DNA of 64,000 bases from Diphasiastrum complanatum (GCA_029204225.1 CM055100.1:63061141-63125140); one strand, 5' to 3'; counted from the first letter of the stretch, positions 10,078 through 21,645 are shown. Notes: generated by a model from the letters alone, not told the origin. Program-made: numbers and translations.

Positions 10078-12738
10078 ACAAAACCCCACTCCAGAAAGAC
10101 CCGACGCACACCTCGACCACTACACCCTCCTTGGTACTATACTGAGTGCCGCTCTCTCCATCAGTCAGTAATCCACTCATGCATCCATGCCCCACATCTG
10201 CTTCGATCTTCCCGACGCTCCTACCATCGTGCTCTCCGCCGTAAGAAACGTTCCCATGATGATTCTAAAGGGAAACGTCTCATTGACCTTCTTTTCAGCT
10301 CTTCTTCGGGCGCTTTCTGGCACAAGTTCATTCCTCGCTCTCCACCACCTCTCTTGGAGGACCTCCGCATATGGACTGATTATGCTACTAGCCTGTACAC
10401 GGTCCCTACCGACTCACCTATCGCCATATCCCCACGGCCACCTGAGTTCTCCTTTTTCACATCTGACATGGTACTTGCAGCCATTAAGAAGATGAAGTCC
10501 CACAAGGCCAGAGATATCGAAGACCTTGAATCTGAACTCCTTTCCCATGCCTCCGACTTACTCCCCCCCACTATAGCCACCCTTCTTAACTCTACAGTTG
10601 TCTCTGGTTTCCCATCCTCCTAGTGCACTAACATTATCCACCCCATCCATAAGAATGGTGACCCCATGATTCCGAGTAACTACCACACCATCATGATTGG
10701 GCATGTCCTGGCGAAATTATATAGTACTATACTACAGTCTGTTGTGAGCTCAGAGGCGGAGACTAGGAGACTACATGCCATGGGTCAGGCTGGTTTCCGA
10801 GCACATTATTCTACGGCAGATCACATCTTCACATTGCGAGCCTTGATTGAGGAGGCTAAGCACAGGAGAGAGAGGGTCTACTGTTGTTTTGTGGACTTTA
10901 GGAAAGCCTTTGATTCTGTTCCTCGCTCATTGCTCATCTAGAGACTCTGAGACCTCGGCTTCTCCACCGACATTGTCCTTGCTGTGATGGCACTTTATGA
11001 GCGTGTCCTTGGTTGTTTCCGGCATAGCAGTGGCATATTTGAGCACATCTAGAGCACTATTGGGGTGAAGCAGGGTTGTTCCCTCTCACCAGTCCTCTTT
11101 GGCTTGTATATTGATGAGTTGGAGAGAGTCATTACACAGGGTGGTGGTGCTGGCTGCAGGCTTGGTGACATCTTGATTGCTATCCTCCTTTATGTTGATG
11201 ATGTGGTATTGGTCTCACCAACCAGAGAGGGTCTACAGCGACAGTTGGATTGCTTGCAGGAGTTTTGCACCAAATGGGGCCTAGGGGTGAACATTGGGAA
11301 GACCAAGGTTATGGTCTTCAACACTTCGAGGGCATTCATGCAGCGACAGGAGCTTACTTTAGGTGGGCAGATTCTAGAGGTGGTCCCTTCCTACACATAC
11401 TTGGGGGTCCTTTTCTCAGGTCCTACTTTTAGCATGAGACAGGCCGCTACCACTCAACTAGGGAAAGGACATGCCTCCCTTGTTCAGCTAGAGCGATTTT
11501 GCTTCCAAAAGTCCATCCAGGATGCTCGCAGTAAGTGTCACCTCTTCGATACCATTGTTACCCCCACGGCTTCATATGCGGCAGAGACATGGTGTGTAGG
11601 TCTCCCTTCTTCACACTGGGCCAGTCTCTCACGATTACAGACCACCATGCTAGCTCGGTGGATTCGAGCGAAGCCTTCTGTTCCACATGAGATTCTCCTA
11701 GCCGAGTTTACAATTCCACCTACACAGATCGAGGCAGTTCTTCAGCTTGTCACCTATATACAGAGGATACAGGCGTTACCAGAGATAGACAGGCGATACA
11801 TACAGGTTGCACTATCCTCCTCACAACGTCTTCACGATCAGGGCTACAGGCTATCATGGTTCTCTCAGGCCTCTCACCTCCTACTTGTATCATTTGGCAT
11901 CTCCATCACAGAGCTCCCCTCTGGCACACATCGGTATATTAGACGCTTCCTTTATCGCACATATCTAGAGCGGACTTGGCGTAACCAGTTAGGGGTTAAG
12001 CCAGCTTTCTATCGGACTCATTTCTTGGAGCTAGATGCATCAGGGACCCCGATCATGCCGCGCTACTTGGACTCGGGACTGTCACATTGCCTCAAATTCA
12101 CATTGGGGAAGCTCAGGGTGTCCTCTTATCAGCTAGCTATTGAGACTGGGAGGTTCCACGGTATTCCCAGAGAGGAGCGGATTTGCCAGTTCTGCTCTCT
12201 AGGTGAGGTGGAGTCTGAGGAGCACTTTATATTTAGGTGCCCTGTATATTATGAGATCAGAGGGCGATATTATTGCCTGTTTCGAGAGATGCCTACCACT
12301 CTAAGCTCTCTCATAGCTTATGAGGACCCACGGTGTGTCGCTCTAATGGTACACGAGATGTCCAGACTACGGAGAGATTTATACGAGACAACCCAGCATT
12401 TTACCTCACAGCCATTGATTACTTCGTTCTTTACTAAACGGAGATCGCATGATTTAGTACCTGAGGATAAGGATTATGATGATGACGACGACAAGGATGA
12501 TGGCCGCTCTCATGCTCATATAGATCAGAGACAGTTTACCTCCCACCATCATGTTACCACCAGGATTACTAGACATTCTACGCAGAGGCGTACTACTACT
12601 ACTACACAGGCACGTGCTCATGCTCACAGACGCCGCCAGCAGGCTCCAGTGCTTTCCCATTATGTGGCTCGCATTACATCTTTTTACAGCATCAGCACAG
12701 CACAGCAGCAGCAGCACAGCCTTGACATCTTACCCTAG
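10078..12738 (+). pseudogene. LINE copy i ORF2: reverse transcriptase with C-terminal zinc knuckle and PIP-like motif
   Basis: The copy lacks the endonuclease; it opens in the linker before RT. RT motifs: HKNGDPMIPSNYHTIMIGHV, VYCCFVDFRKAFDSVPRSLL, STIGVKQGCSLSPVLFGLYI, and LLYVDDVVLVSPTREGLQ with the catalytic DD. A C-terminal C-x2-C...H-x4-C knuckle reads CQFCSLGEVESEEHFIFRC. The tail has QPLITSFF (12409-12432), an acidic run and a second ITSFY near 12673. Four in-frame stops lie at 10621, 10939, 10948 and 11050. At the last three, copy iv has Gln, Arg and Trp. The ORF from 11065 to 12738 is otherwise open. The missing 5' end is typical of aborted target-primed reverse transcription. Confidence 0.92.
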
Positions 12739-12870
12739 ATACATATGATTATTATGCGCACTCTCGCATACGTGTCTATTTTAGTTTGCACTAGATGTTT
12801 TCTTTATTACAGTTTCGAGACGTTTTTATACGCTCCCATGGTTACCACATACATGACATGTACTTCATTA

Positions 12871-12935
12871 GTCTTATATGCCTTTTGGCATGGAAAAGAC
12901 ATTAATAAAGCTTTCTTTCTTTCTTTCTCTCTCTC
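12871..12935 (+). other. LINE copy i 3' stem-loop, AATAAAG and TTTC/TC tail
   Basis: At 12871-12900 an outer stem GTCTT/AAGAC encloses an inner stem ATGCC/GGCAT with a TTTT loop. ATTAATAAAG follows, then (CTTT)n and (CT)n up to 12935. Copy ii starts directly after. A 3' stem-loop next to the tail is what a LINE reverse transcriptase could recognise when it starts cDNA synthesis; this role is inferred. Confidence 0.8.
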
Positions 12936-13380
12936 ACGGCCAAGGATGGTGGATGCCTCCATCGCTCTGTTGTGGGCGCCCTCCATCGCTGCTCTACCCT
13001 GAGCTGCTAACCCTCCATCACTACTCTAACTTGTCCCTCCATCGCTGCTCTACCCTGTTGCTGCGGATCTGCTCCATCGCTGCCCATCGTGACTGCTCCA
13101 TCGTTGTCCACCGCTGGTGCCCTGCCGCTACAGGTGTGCCCTCGCTATTGCTGATCTGTACTTCTGCAGGTTTGAGCGCCCTCCTCCATCGCAATAAGAT
13201 ATGCGACATCGCAAAGGAGCCGTTGCCTCTAATCCTGAACCATCCTCCGTTTCCAGCATGGTTTCAGCATCTTCCTTACAGCCAAATCCGCCAACCCCTT
13301 CTCCTTCTATGCTTGTTACAATTCCTATCTTCCCATGAAACCCTATTCTTGATAATAGTGAAACTATTGTAGCTATTCCC

Positions 13381-14161
13381 TTGACTCCAGAAGCACCTGT
13401 TTCTTTCCCTCCATATGCCTTGGTCAAACTTCTTCGGGATGATCAACTCCGTCTATTTGAATACCTTAACAATCACAAAGAGCCACTGGCTTCTCATGAT
13501 TCTCTGCTTCTAGTCGTGCAATCGCATCTTCAGAAGTTGGATATCCATCAAGAACTCAAGAACGAAGTTGCAGTTATAAAAAGTGAAGCTTCTTCTCAAA
13601 TCGCTACTTCAGCTAAAATCCAGCATCTGAAAAATCAGGTGGAACAGCACCATACGGTTGTCTAGTCATGGGCAGATGTGCTTAAAGGTTCGTCTACAGT
13701 TCTCTCCACCTTCGCCTTCACCTTCGTTTATCTCAGCCACGTTCACTGAGAGCCGTCTACGAGAACATAAAGCTCTCAATGTTCATGTTATAGGTATTCC
13801 GAACTCTCAAAATGTTGTCGAAGAAGCTGAGAAGTTTTTGGAAGGAAATCTTCAACACCATAGCAAAGGTATGGAAACTGCCTGGCAACCTAAGAAGGAC
13901 CTGGATACTCTTGTAATCCGCTTCACATCCGTGTCTCACCGGCGTGAAGTTTCGGGGAAGAGATTCAAATTGCGGGATACCAAAATCTACATGGACGAAG
14001 ATCTTACCTTCATCCAAGTTCAAGAACGTAAGAAGGCAAGACAAGAAGCTCTATCAACTGGCAAGCGGCTTATCTATTGTGATGGTATTATCAGACTTGT
14101 CGATTGGAAGCCTATAGTTAATGAGAAGAATTCTGAGATAGAGTCTGAGATAGAGAAATGA
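13381..14161 (+). pseudogene. LINE copy ii ORF1 (RNA-binding, coiled-coil type)
   Basis: The N-terminal half is helical and charged (HSLLLVVQ-like, KLDIHQELKNEVAVIKSEAS, KIQHLKNQVEQHH), ending at a TAG at 13663. A second frame from about 13750 carries LREHKALNVHVIGIPNSQN, LDTLVIRFTSVSHRREVSGK, and KLRDTKIYMDEDLTFIQVQE followed by RKKARQEALSTGKRLIYCDG. This layout, a coiled coil followed by an RRM-like fold, resembles L1-type ORF1 nucleic-acid chaperones. Related sequence occurs at 15225-15400 and, on the minus strand, at 32977-33260 (LKGTFIFMDDDLT). The frameshift and stop make it a pseudogene. Confidence 0.75.
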
Positions 14162-14299
14162 AGAGATGTCAGTTGAACATGTAAATGGTCTACGCACCGT
14201 ATAATCCTGGCTATATGAATCTCTTCTTAGTTAGTTTTGTCATTTTGCTTTGACAGCACTGATCCGTCTTGTGTCCTACTTTATATGATGTACTTGTTT

Positions 14300-14329
14300 G
14301 TCTTATACGCCTTCTGGAATGGAAAAGAC
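14300..14329 (+). other. LINE copy ii 3' stem-loop
   Basis: The outer stem GTCTT/AAGAC is kept. The inner stem is weakened (ACGCC against GGAAT). It is followed by GTTAATAAGG and then the (CT)n tail. Confidence 0.7.
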
Positions 14330-14338
14330 GTTAATAAG

Positions 14339-15219
<881 letters not shown>

Positions 15220-15410
15220 AACCAGATTGAGAGACACCAAAATCTTCATGGATGATGACCTTACCTATATCCAAGTTGAAGAGAGATGCCAAGCACTCCA
15301 AACCGCCAAAGCGACCGGAAGACGAGCGATCTATTGTGATGGAGTTGTTCGGTACCTCGATGGTACTGCATCCGGAAACAACCTATAGGAAAGCCTCCTC
15401 AATAATGGCC

Positions 15411-17201
15411 CGAAACTTCAGGAAAGCCTTCGACTCTGTTCCACGATCCCTTCTCATTCAGCGTCTACGTGATCTTGGTTTTTCTACTGACATGATCTTG
15501 GCAGTGATGGCACTATATGAGAGAGTCCTTGGCTGTTTTCGGAGTGATACCGCCATCTCAAACCACATCTGGAGCACTATTGGCGTGAAACAGGGCTGTT
15601 CTCTATCCCCAACCCTGTTTGGACTATATATTGACGAGCTTGAGAGAGTTATTGAGGGATGCGGTGGCACAGGTTGCAGGCTTGGGAGCTTCTTGATTGC
15701 TATACTTTTATATGCAGATGACGTGGTCCTCCTATCTTCTTCCAGAGAGGGATTACAGCGACAGCTAGACAGTCTTCATGCCTTCTGCAGTAGATGGGGA
15801 TTGGGGGTTAACATATTGAGAACCAAAGCTATGGTTTTCAACACATCGAGAGCTTTTATGCAGCGCCAGGAACTCATCTTTGATGGGCAACCCTTGGAGG
15901 TCGTATCTTCTTACACTTACCTTGGCGTGCTTTTTACAGGCCCTATCTTTGGCATAGCCTCCGCCAGACTTGGGAAGGGTCACGCCTTCCTTGTCCAGTT
16001 AGAGCGCTTCTGTTTCAGATGGTTTATTCGGGATGCCCCGAGTAAATGTCAGCTTTTTGATACTCTCCTTACTCCCACAACCCTATATGCAGCAGAGGTA
16101 TGGTGTGCGGGTCTTACATCTTCAAATTGGGCCAGTATTTCACGACTGCAGGTTCTCATGTTATCTCGGATGATACGGGCGAAGCCATCTGTCCCACATC
16201 AGATTATCCTGACAGAGTTCGCGATCCCTCCCATTCAGCTATCCGCCATCTTCCAGCTTATTCTATATATTCAGCGTATTATGACGTTACCCACAGATGA
16301 GCAGAGATACACACAGACGGCACTTGCCTCCTCGCGAGACCTTTATGATCAGGGCCATCGACTATCATGGTTCTCTCAGGCCTCCCGGATACTGGATACA
16401 CTTGGGATTTTTATCACAGACCTTCCATCGGGCACCCATGAGTATATCAGACGCTTTCTCTATAGAGCATACCTGAGCCGGACATGGCAGGGACAGCTCG
16501 GGGTCAAACCCGACTATTACAGGACACACTTTCTGGAGCTAGACACAGTTGGATTTCCAGTTTTGCCACACTATCTCACCTCCGGACTATCTCATGGGCT
16601 CCGATTTATTCTGGGCCAGTTCCGAGTGTCCTCACATCAGTTGGCGATTGAGACTGGACGCTTCCAGGGTACCCCACGTGAGGAGCGGTTTTGTCAGTTA
16701 TGTTCATTATCTATGGTTGAGACAGAGGAGCATTTCCTTTTCACATGTCCAGTTTACTATGAGATCAGAGGGCGATATCATTGCCTTTTTCGTCAGACAC
16801 CAGTTACATTATGGTCCCTCATCTCATATGAGGACCCTAGATGTGTGGCACTTATGATACGCGAGATGTCCCTCCTGCGTCAGGACCTATGTCAGACAGC
16901 TCAGCACACTTATCCAGACACACAGTCTCAGATTACATCCTTCTTCTCTCGCCGGAGATCACGTCCTGATGCAGACATGACTGACAGCGATTGCGACGAC
17001 ATTCCCAGACCTAGGATGCAGAGACGACGCATCACCCAGCCTCAGGCGGTCACGAGAGTTACACGCCCTACTAGACCTATTACACGGAGACACACTATAC
17101 ATGCTCCTGTTCACAGGCGATGTCAGCGGGCTCCTGCACTTCCTCATGCTACAGCTCTCATTACATCCTTCTACAGCGCCAGTACAGACCTGGCATCTTG
17201 A
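15411..17201 (+). CDS. LINE copy iv ORF2 remnant: RT, zinc knuckle, PIP-like motif; open frame
   Basis: About 595 codons stay open from the RT palm to the natural stop. Visible: STIGVKQGCSLSPTLFGLYI, catalytic LLYADDVVLLSSSREG, SYTYLGVLFTGP, HRLSWFSQASRIL, and CQLCSLSMVETEEHFLFTC (C-x2-C...H-x4-C). At the end are QSQITSFF (16923-16946), an Arg-rich stretch and ALITSFYSAS. The frame also runs open upstream to 15252 through out-of-frame ORF1 sequence. Without the fingers region and endonuclease it cannot retrotranspose alone. It is the least damaged ORF2 in the window and useful as the reference for the other copies. Confidence 0.88.
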   Translation, partial: RNFRKAFDSVPRSLLIQRLRDLGFSTDMILAVMALYERVLGCFRSDTAISNHIWSTIGVKQGCSLSPTLFGLYIDELERVIEGCGGTGCRLGSFLIAILLYADDVVLLSSSREGLQRQLDSLHAFCSRWGLGVNILRTKAMVFNTSRAFMQRQELIFDGQPLEVVSSYTYLGVLFTGPIFGIASARLGKGHAFLVQLERFCFRWFIRDAPSKCQLFDTLLTPTTLYAAEVWCAGLTSSNWASISRLQVLMLSRMIRAKPSVPHQIILTEFAIPPIQLSAIFQLILYIQRIMTLPTDEQRYTQTALASSRDLYDQGHRLSWFSQASRILDTLGIFITDLPSGTHEYIRRFLYRAYLSRTWQGQLGVKPDYYRTHFLELDTVGFPVLPHYLTSGLSHGLRFILGQFRVSSHQLAIETGRFQGTPREERFCQLCSLSMVETEEHFLFTCPVYYEIRGRYHCLFRQTPVTLWSLISYEDPRCVALMIREMSLLRQDLCQTAQHTYPDTQSQITSFFSRRRSRPDADMTDSDCDDIPRPRMQRRRITQPQAVTRVTRPTRPITRRHTIHAPVHRRCQRAPALPHATALITSFYSASTDLAS

Positions 17202-17349
17202 CATGGTCATATTTGACTACCATGCACAGAGATTATCATTTATGTAGTTATCTTAAGTTGTACTAGATGTTTCCTTTTTTTCTTTATTACCGTTTTTGAA
17301 GGCGTTTATATGCTCCACGGTTACCACATACTTGACATGTATTTCCTTA

Positions 17350-17379
17350 GTCTTATATGCCTTTTGGCATGGAAAAGAC
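17350..17379 (+). other. LINE copy iv 3' stem-loop
   Basis: Outer stem GTCTT/AAGAC and inner stem ATGCC/GGCAT with TTTT loop, as in copy i, followed by ATTAATAAAG and the pyrimidine tail. Confidence 0.8.
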
Positions 17380-17396
17380 ATTAATAAAGCTTTCTT

Positions 17397-17400
<4 letters not shown>

Positions 17401-17470
<70 letters not shown>
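17401..17470. repeat. (CT)n tail of LINE copy iv
   Basis: 70 bp of CT repeats after a short TTTC stretch. The hAT sequence resumes with ACTGCTGACC. Confidence 0.95.
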
Positions 17471-17473
<3 letters not shown>

Positions 17474-17819
17474 GCTGACCACTAACTATGGCAGCTAGTT
17501 GTATAGCTAAGACTCGTCCTCTTAGCTCTAGAGTTCAATAACTTCAGTTTCTAGATTGGCGATCCAAATCTGTTAGAACAAGATGTCAGATTAATCATGA
17601 ATCATACATGAAACATTACTTGAATGCTTACTTTACACTGTAGGTAGTATGTACTATGTATACAACCTAATTTGTAAAATAGAGATTCTGAATTCATGCC
17701 TAAATACCTTAAAACCAAAAAATTTGCAACTTCACCGCCCGATTCGGTTTCTAGATGGGCGGTTCAAATTGGTTTGAACAAGTCGAATCGGGCCGATTTG
17801 AATCAAACATGAAACTATA
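17471..17819. other. right end of the hAT-like element
   Basis: No ORF. Subterminal words such as GATTCGG, AAATTGG and GAATCGGG mirror those after the left end (2220-2300). The terminal inverted repeat ends at 17819. Confidence 0.65.
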
Positions 17820-18952
17820 ATTGGTAGCTCTATTTGGATGGGATATTCAACAAATGGATGTTAAGAATGCATTTCTGAACGAATTTCAAGAGGAAAGTCT
17901 ACATGGAGCAGCCAGAGGGATACTAGCAAGAAGACAAGGTTTGTAAGTTGGACAAGGCATTATACGGACTTAAGCAAGCACCCAAGGCATGGTACACAAG
18001 GATTGACACATACTTTGAGGAGAGTGGCTTTCAAAAGAGTAGTCGAAGCCTATACTTTATGTTTTGATCAGGGATGGTCATATTGTTATTGTAGTGATGT
18101 ATGTGGATGATTTGTTATTACAGATTCAGATCGTGATTTGATTCGGAATATTAAGAAACAAAGTAAATTTTTCTATAAACCATAAACATACAAGACATTT
18201 TAGATTACCTTGATCTGACCATCAAAAAAATTTATTGATACGTTGCCAATCCCCTGAATTTGACACTCATCACCATTCACCTGAGAAATCTTATCCCCAT
18301 CATGAAGTTATATAGAAAGCTTGTTGGAAGCTTAATCTATCTAACTACTATGAGACTAGATATTGCATATGTTGTTAGTATGGTTAGTCAATTTATGGCT
18401 AAGCCTAAGCAGATGCACTAAAAAGTTGCTAAGCGGGTACTTCAAGGTTTGGTATTTTCTATGGGAGACAGGATGTTTTGCAATTGTAGGGGATATGTGG
18501 ATGTTGATTGGGCTGGAGATGCAAAAGATTGAAGATCTACAACAGGTTATGTCTTTAGTCTTGGTTCAGGTTCTGTATCTTGGAGTTCAAAGAAGTAGCA
18601 TATTATTGCATTATCATCTAGAGAGGCAGAGTACCAAGCTACTATGAAGTGATGTGGTTACGAAGGATCTACAGGATCTTCATATGGTGCAAATACACCT
18701 ACAATACTTCAATGTGATAATCAAAGTTGAATTAAATTGGCAAAGAATCCAGTTTTTCACGACGGGACAAAGCACATTGATGTACAACAACACTTCATCA
18801 AAGAGAAGATTCAAAGTGGTGAAGTGGAGCTTATTTATTGCCCTACAGAAGAGCAAGTTGCAAATATCTTTACCAAAGGACTTGGCAAAAAAAAAATTCA
18901 GAAGTTTAGAGAACTTCTAGGAGTAATAGATAACGTAAACATTAAGGGGTAG
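17820..18952 (+). pseudogene. Copia (element B) pol: rest of RT and RNase H
   Basis: RT resumes with LFGWDIQQMDVKNAFLN and later has VVMYVDDLLL, the YVDD catalytic motif. A region [20 protein letters not shown] leads to RNase H: YVDVDWAGDAKD, STTGYVFSLGSGSVSW, SSREAEYQATMK, KNPVFHDGTKHIDVQQHFI and IYCPTEEQVANIFTKGL. Many stops and shifts. The polypurine run AAGGGGTAG (18944-18952) and the 3' LTR follow, so this is the true 3' end of copia B. Confidence 0.88.
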
Positions 18953-19450
18953 TGTTAGAGATTAATGTTTATTTGCACCCCTAATGTTGGTTTGGCCATG
19001 CATGTGAGCTATTTTAGGGGCCATTTCTATTTTTAGTGTATCAAAGTCAAGTTAATTAGTCTTGCATGTAGGAGGGCACACTAATTCTAAAATAGAACAT
19101 GATTTTTCACTTAGAAATTTAATAAGGTTCTTAACCCAAAATAGAAAGCAACTATAGTAATCAGCTTTTTGCTTTTTGCTTTTAACTTTTGCTAAGGACT
19201 AGAGAAATTATATAAGGAGGGCTGGTGCCCCACCTCCATGATTTTTGAGCATCAAATTCCAACACACCCACCAAGTCTTAGGCCAACTACATCATGCCTT
19301 GTCAATACCTTGCACTTTATTGATTCCATTTCCGAATAACAAGGGGATCCACATCTTGACCCCTCGTTGTTTTTGTCTCTGCATGCTATTGCCTATAAGC
19401 TTTCATCTGTATCTCATTATAAATAGTGTTTGCAGTTGTTCTAGAATCTT
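18953..19450 (+). repeat. Copia B 3' LTR (right end approximate)
   Basis: Starts TGTTAGAGATTAATG directly after the polypurine tract. The first 270 bp align by eye with the copia A LTR, including TTTAGGGGCCATT and TGCCCCACC-like blocks. The right end is uncertain; host sequence with a HUB exon begins by 19661. Confidence 0.75.
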
Positions 19451-19660
19451 CGTTAATTAGTATTCCTAAAACTGGGTGGGAACCTAGTGGCACACCCAAG
19501 TCAACAACTACCAAACTACCAACTTTACAAAATTCAATCAAACGCATTTGTTCTAACTTTCATATGCCATGTACAGACAGCAAGCTTTTTATCTGTTGAG
19601 ATGTCTCTGAAATCAAGACTGAGAAAACTGAATTTAACAGTACAGAGAGAGTGGCCTTAC

Positions 19661-21645
19661 CAGATGCTGATAATTCACTTTTGAGAGCCAAAAAGAGTTC
19701 CTCATTTCTTGCACGCTGGATATCGATAGCTTCCAGCAAAAATTCCATGGACTTCAAGGTAGCAGCCTTGCGGATCAAAAGGGCTGCATCAACTGAAACA
19801 CTTCCATTATTGGCAGTGCTACTTTCTGTTGCACCAGTCTCCATAAGCCGTTGTAAGAATATTTCCTCAGGTGCACAGCTCTGGTTGATTTTATCTGCAT
19901 TAAAATTGATAGATATGGCCCCAGTTAGAAAATGCATGTCCGCTTTTACTAAGGCCAGGTAAATTCAAAATTTTCAAATCATTCATGTAAAATCGAGTAA
20001 AATAGTTGTGTTAGAAAATGAAACTGGGGATTGTTACTAACGGATTATATGTATAACAATGCCCATTTTCATATACATGCATCCATCTTTTGGCATAGAT
20101 AAAGAGAGAGGGCAAAAGCAGTTTCTTGCCCTTTGTAGCAGAAAAAGTTTCAAGCACACGGAGTCTCTGGCTTCCAGCATTGGCACGAACTGATAACATC
20201 TCCAAATCTTCCTCGAGCTGCACATTAAAAGCTCTCACCCAAGTGAAGCGACCACTAAAAGATACCGACTATCTAAGCCTCGAAAAGAGTTTATTAAAAT
20301 AAGGGCACTGACAAACCCTCAACCTTTGTTGTCTAACAGTCACTTAATTTATACATAGCTCAAGAACTTATTAAAGTATTCCAGGGTATATGCAAAAAAC
20401 TTAGATGTCTCCGTGTTTTGAATGAACAATTCTATGGTCGCAGCTCATGCATTAATTATCTTGTGCAGACTGTAACCCTATAACCAACATCTTGTCTTTC
20501 AAAAATCTCCATATTTTAAGTGAAACGTTTCATTGCAATGAAGTTGCAAAAGTAACCATGCTATTTTTCCTTTTTCCTTCATCAAGGTATTTACAGCATT
20601 CCAAGCCGACCAAGAAGTCTTGCATAGCCTGTAAGAACTAAACCATCACATAGAACTCAATTTTGCAGCGGAAAGCAACAAGCTACCTCATTCCAGCATC
20701 TGTTAACGCACATGAGAGTGTCATCAAAAGAGGCTTGTTTCCTCTTCAAATCATCAAACTTCTCCTCAAAAGCACGAATTTCGCTTTTCTGCACATCCAA
20801 CTGCTCTACCAATTTATGGTTCTGGTACTGGAGCATTGCTGCGTCAACCTGCAAGTAGGTTAGAATCAGCAAGCAATCGTGGTCTTATGTACCTAGAAAC
20901 AAGGCAAATATTAGTAAATATTTATGACTAACCTTGTTTCTATGAAGCAGCGATCCAGGTAGATGTTTCCAATTCATTGTTCAGTATTATGTTTTCAATG
21001 TTCAATATTATGTCGGTTTTTAGTAAGAGATGGACAATTTCCCATTTAGAACACGTACACTAATTAGGTAAAAATATTTCCAGAGACAACTGTTATGTTC
21101 TAAGAAAAAAAAAATGTGATTTGAAATAATCCACAAACAAGCAACGTATTTCCATTTTATTGTCAAAGGATGTGTTTAGAAGGAATGCACATATATTCGT
21201 TAGAATCACACTACTTCAACGTAGATTATTATGGCTATTCTGACCAATAATCGTGTATCTCGCTATAAAAACAACTCCATACTAAAAACAGTCATGCATT
21301 CTCGCTGTTTATTGAAGAACAAACATGGTATCACGAGAAGTAATACAGCGTCCCCATAAAGCATGACATAACTAAGGAACATAAAACTTGACATAAAAAA
21401 CAAGCAGCCTGATGCATGGCTGAAAAGAAATAAAGATGGAAGGCAAGGTTTGCAATAAGACAGAGCAAGACGAAGAAGCGTGAACGAAATATGCAAGCAA
21501 AACACACCTTCTTTTCCTCGAAGACAGGAACAACGGGTTGTTTTCTGGCATTATTATTGCTGCTGCTGTTGTTAAAATTATTAGTGCTGCTACTGTGGTT
21601 GTTAAGGTGGCGCCTCTTACGCTCCTGATCCTCACTGCTTCCCAT
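19661..21645 (-). CDS. HUB2: E3 ubiquitin ligase HUB1/HUB2 (BRE1-like), exons 1-4
   Basis: HUB/BRE1 proteins monoubiquitinate histone H2B in the nucleus; the RING domain is C-terminal and not in this window. Coding exons: 21645-21508 (46 codons; MGSSEDQERKRRHL then Asn/Ser-rich), 20848-20687 (VDAAMLQYQNHKLVEQLDVQ, a coiled coil), 20217-20130 (LEEDLEMLSVRANAG), 19894-19661 (APEEIFLQRLMETGATESS, then SMEFLLEAIDIQRARNEELF). Phases fit throughout: 0, 0, 1, 1. Intron 3 begins with GC (20129-20128) instead of GT. Exon 2 resembles Arabidopsis HUB2 more than HUB1 from memory, but paralogy is not settled. Exon 4 ends at a GTAAGG donor and the next exon is not found to the left, where only transposons occur. 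The gene is either truncated or has an intron longer than 19.6 kb. Confidence 0.85.

Larger units (their letters stand above)
15220..17470 (+). mobile_element. LINE copy iv: ORF1 end fused to RT
   Basis: The copy starts within ORF1 (RLRDTKIFMDDDLTYIQVEE, then ATGRRAIYCDGVVRYLDG and a stop). Within 30 bp it enters the RT domain at NFRKAFDSVPRSLL. The endonuclease and RT N-terminus are therefore deleted. The 3' UTR has the stem-loop at 17350-17379, identical in stem sequence to copy i, then ATTAATAAAG and a TTTC/CT tail to 17470. Confidence 0.85.

Noticed and set aside
10187-10495. Second plus-strand frame inside LINE copy i
   Set aside because: Overlaps the true ORF2 frame, which carries the RT homology.
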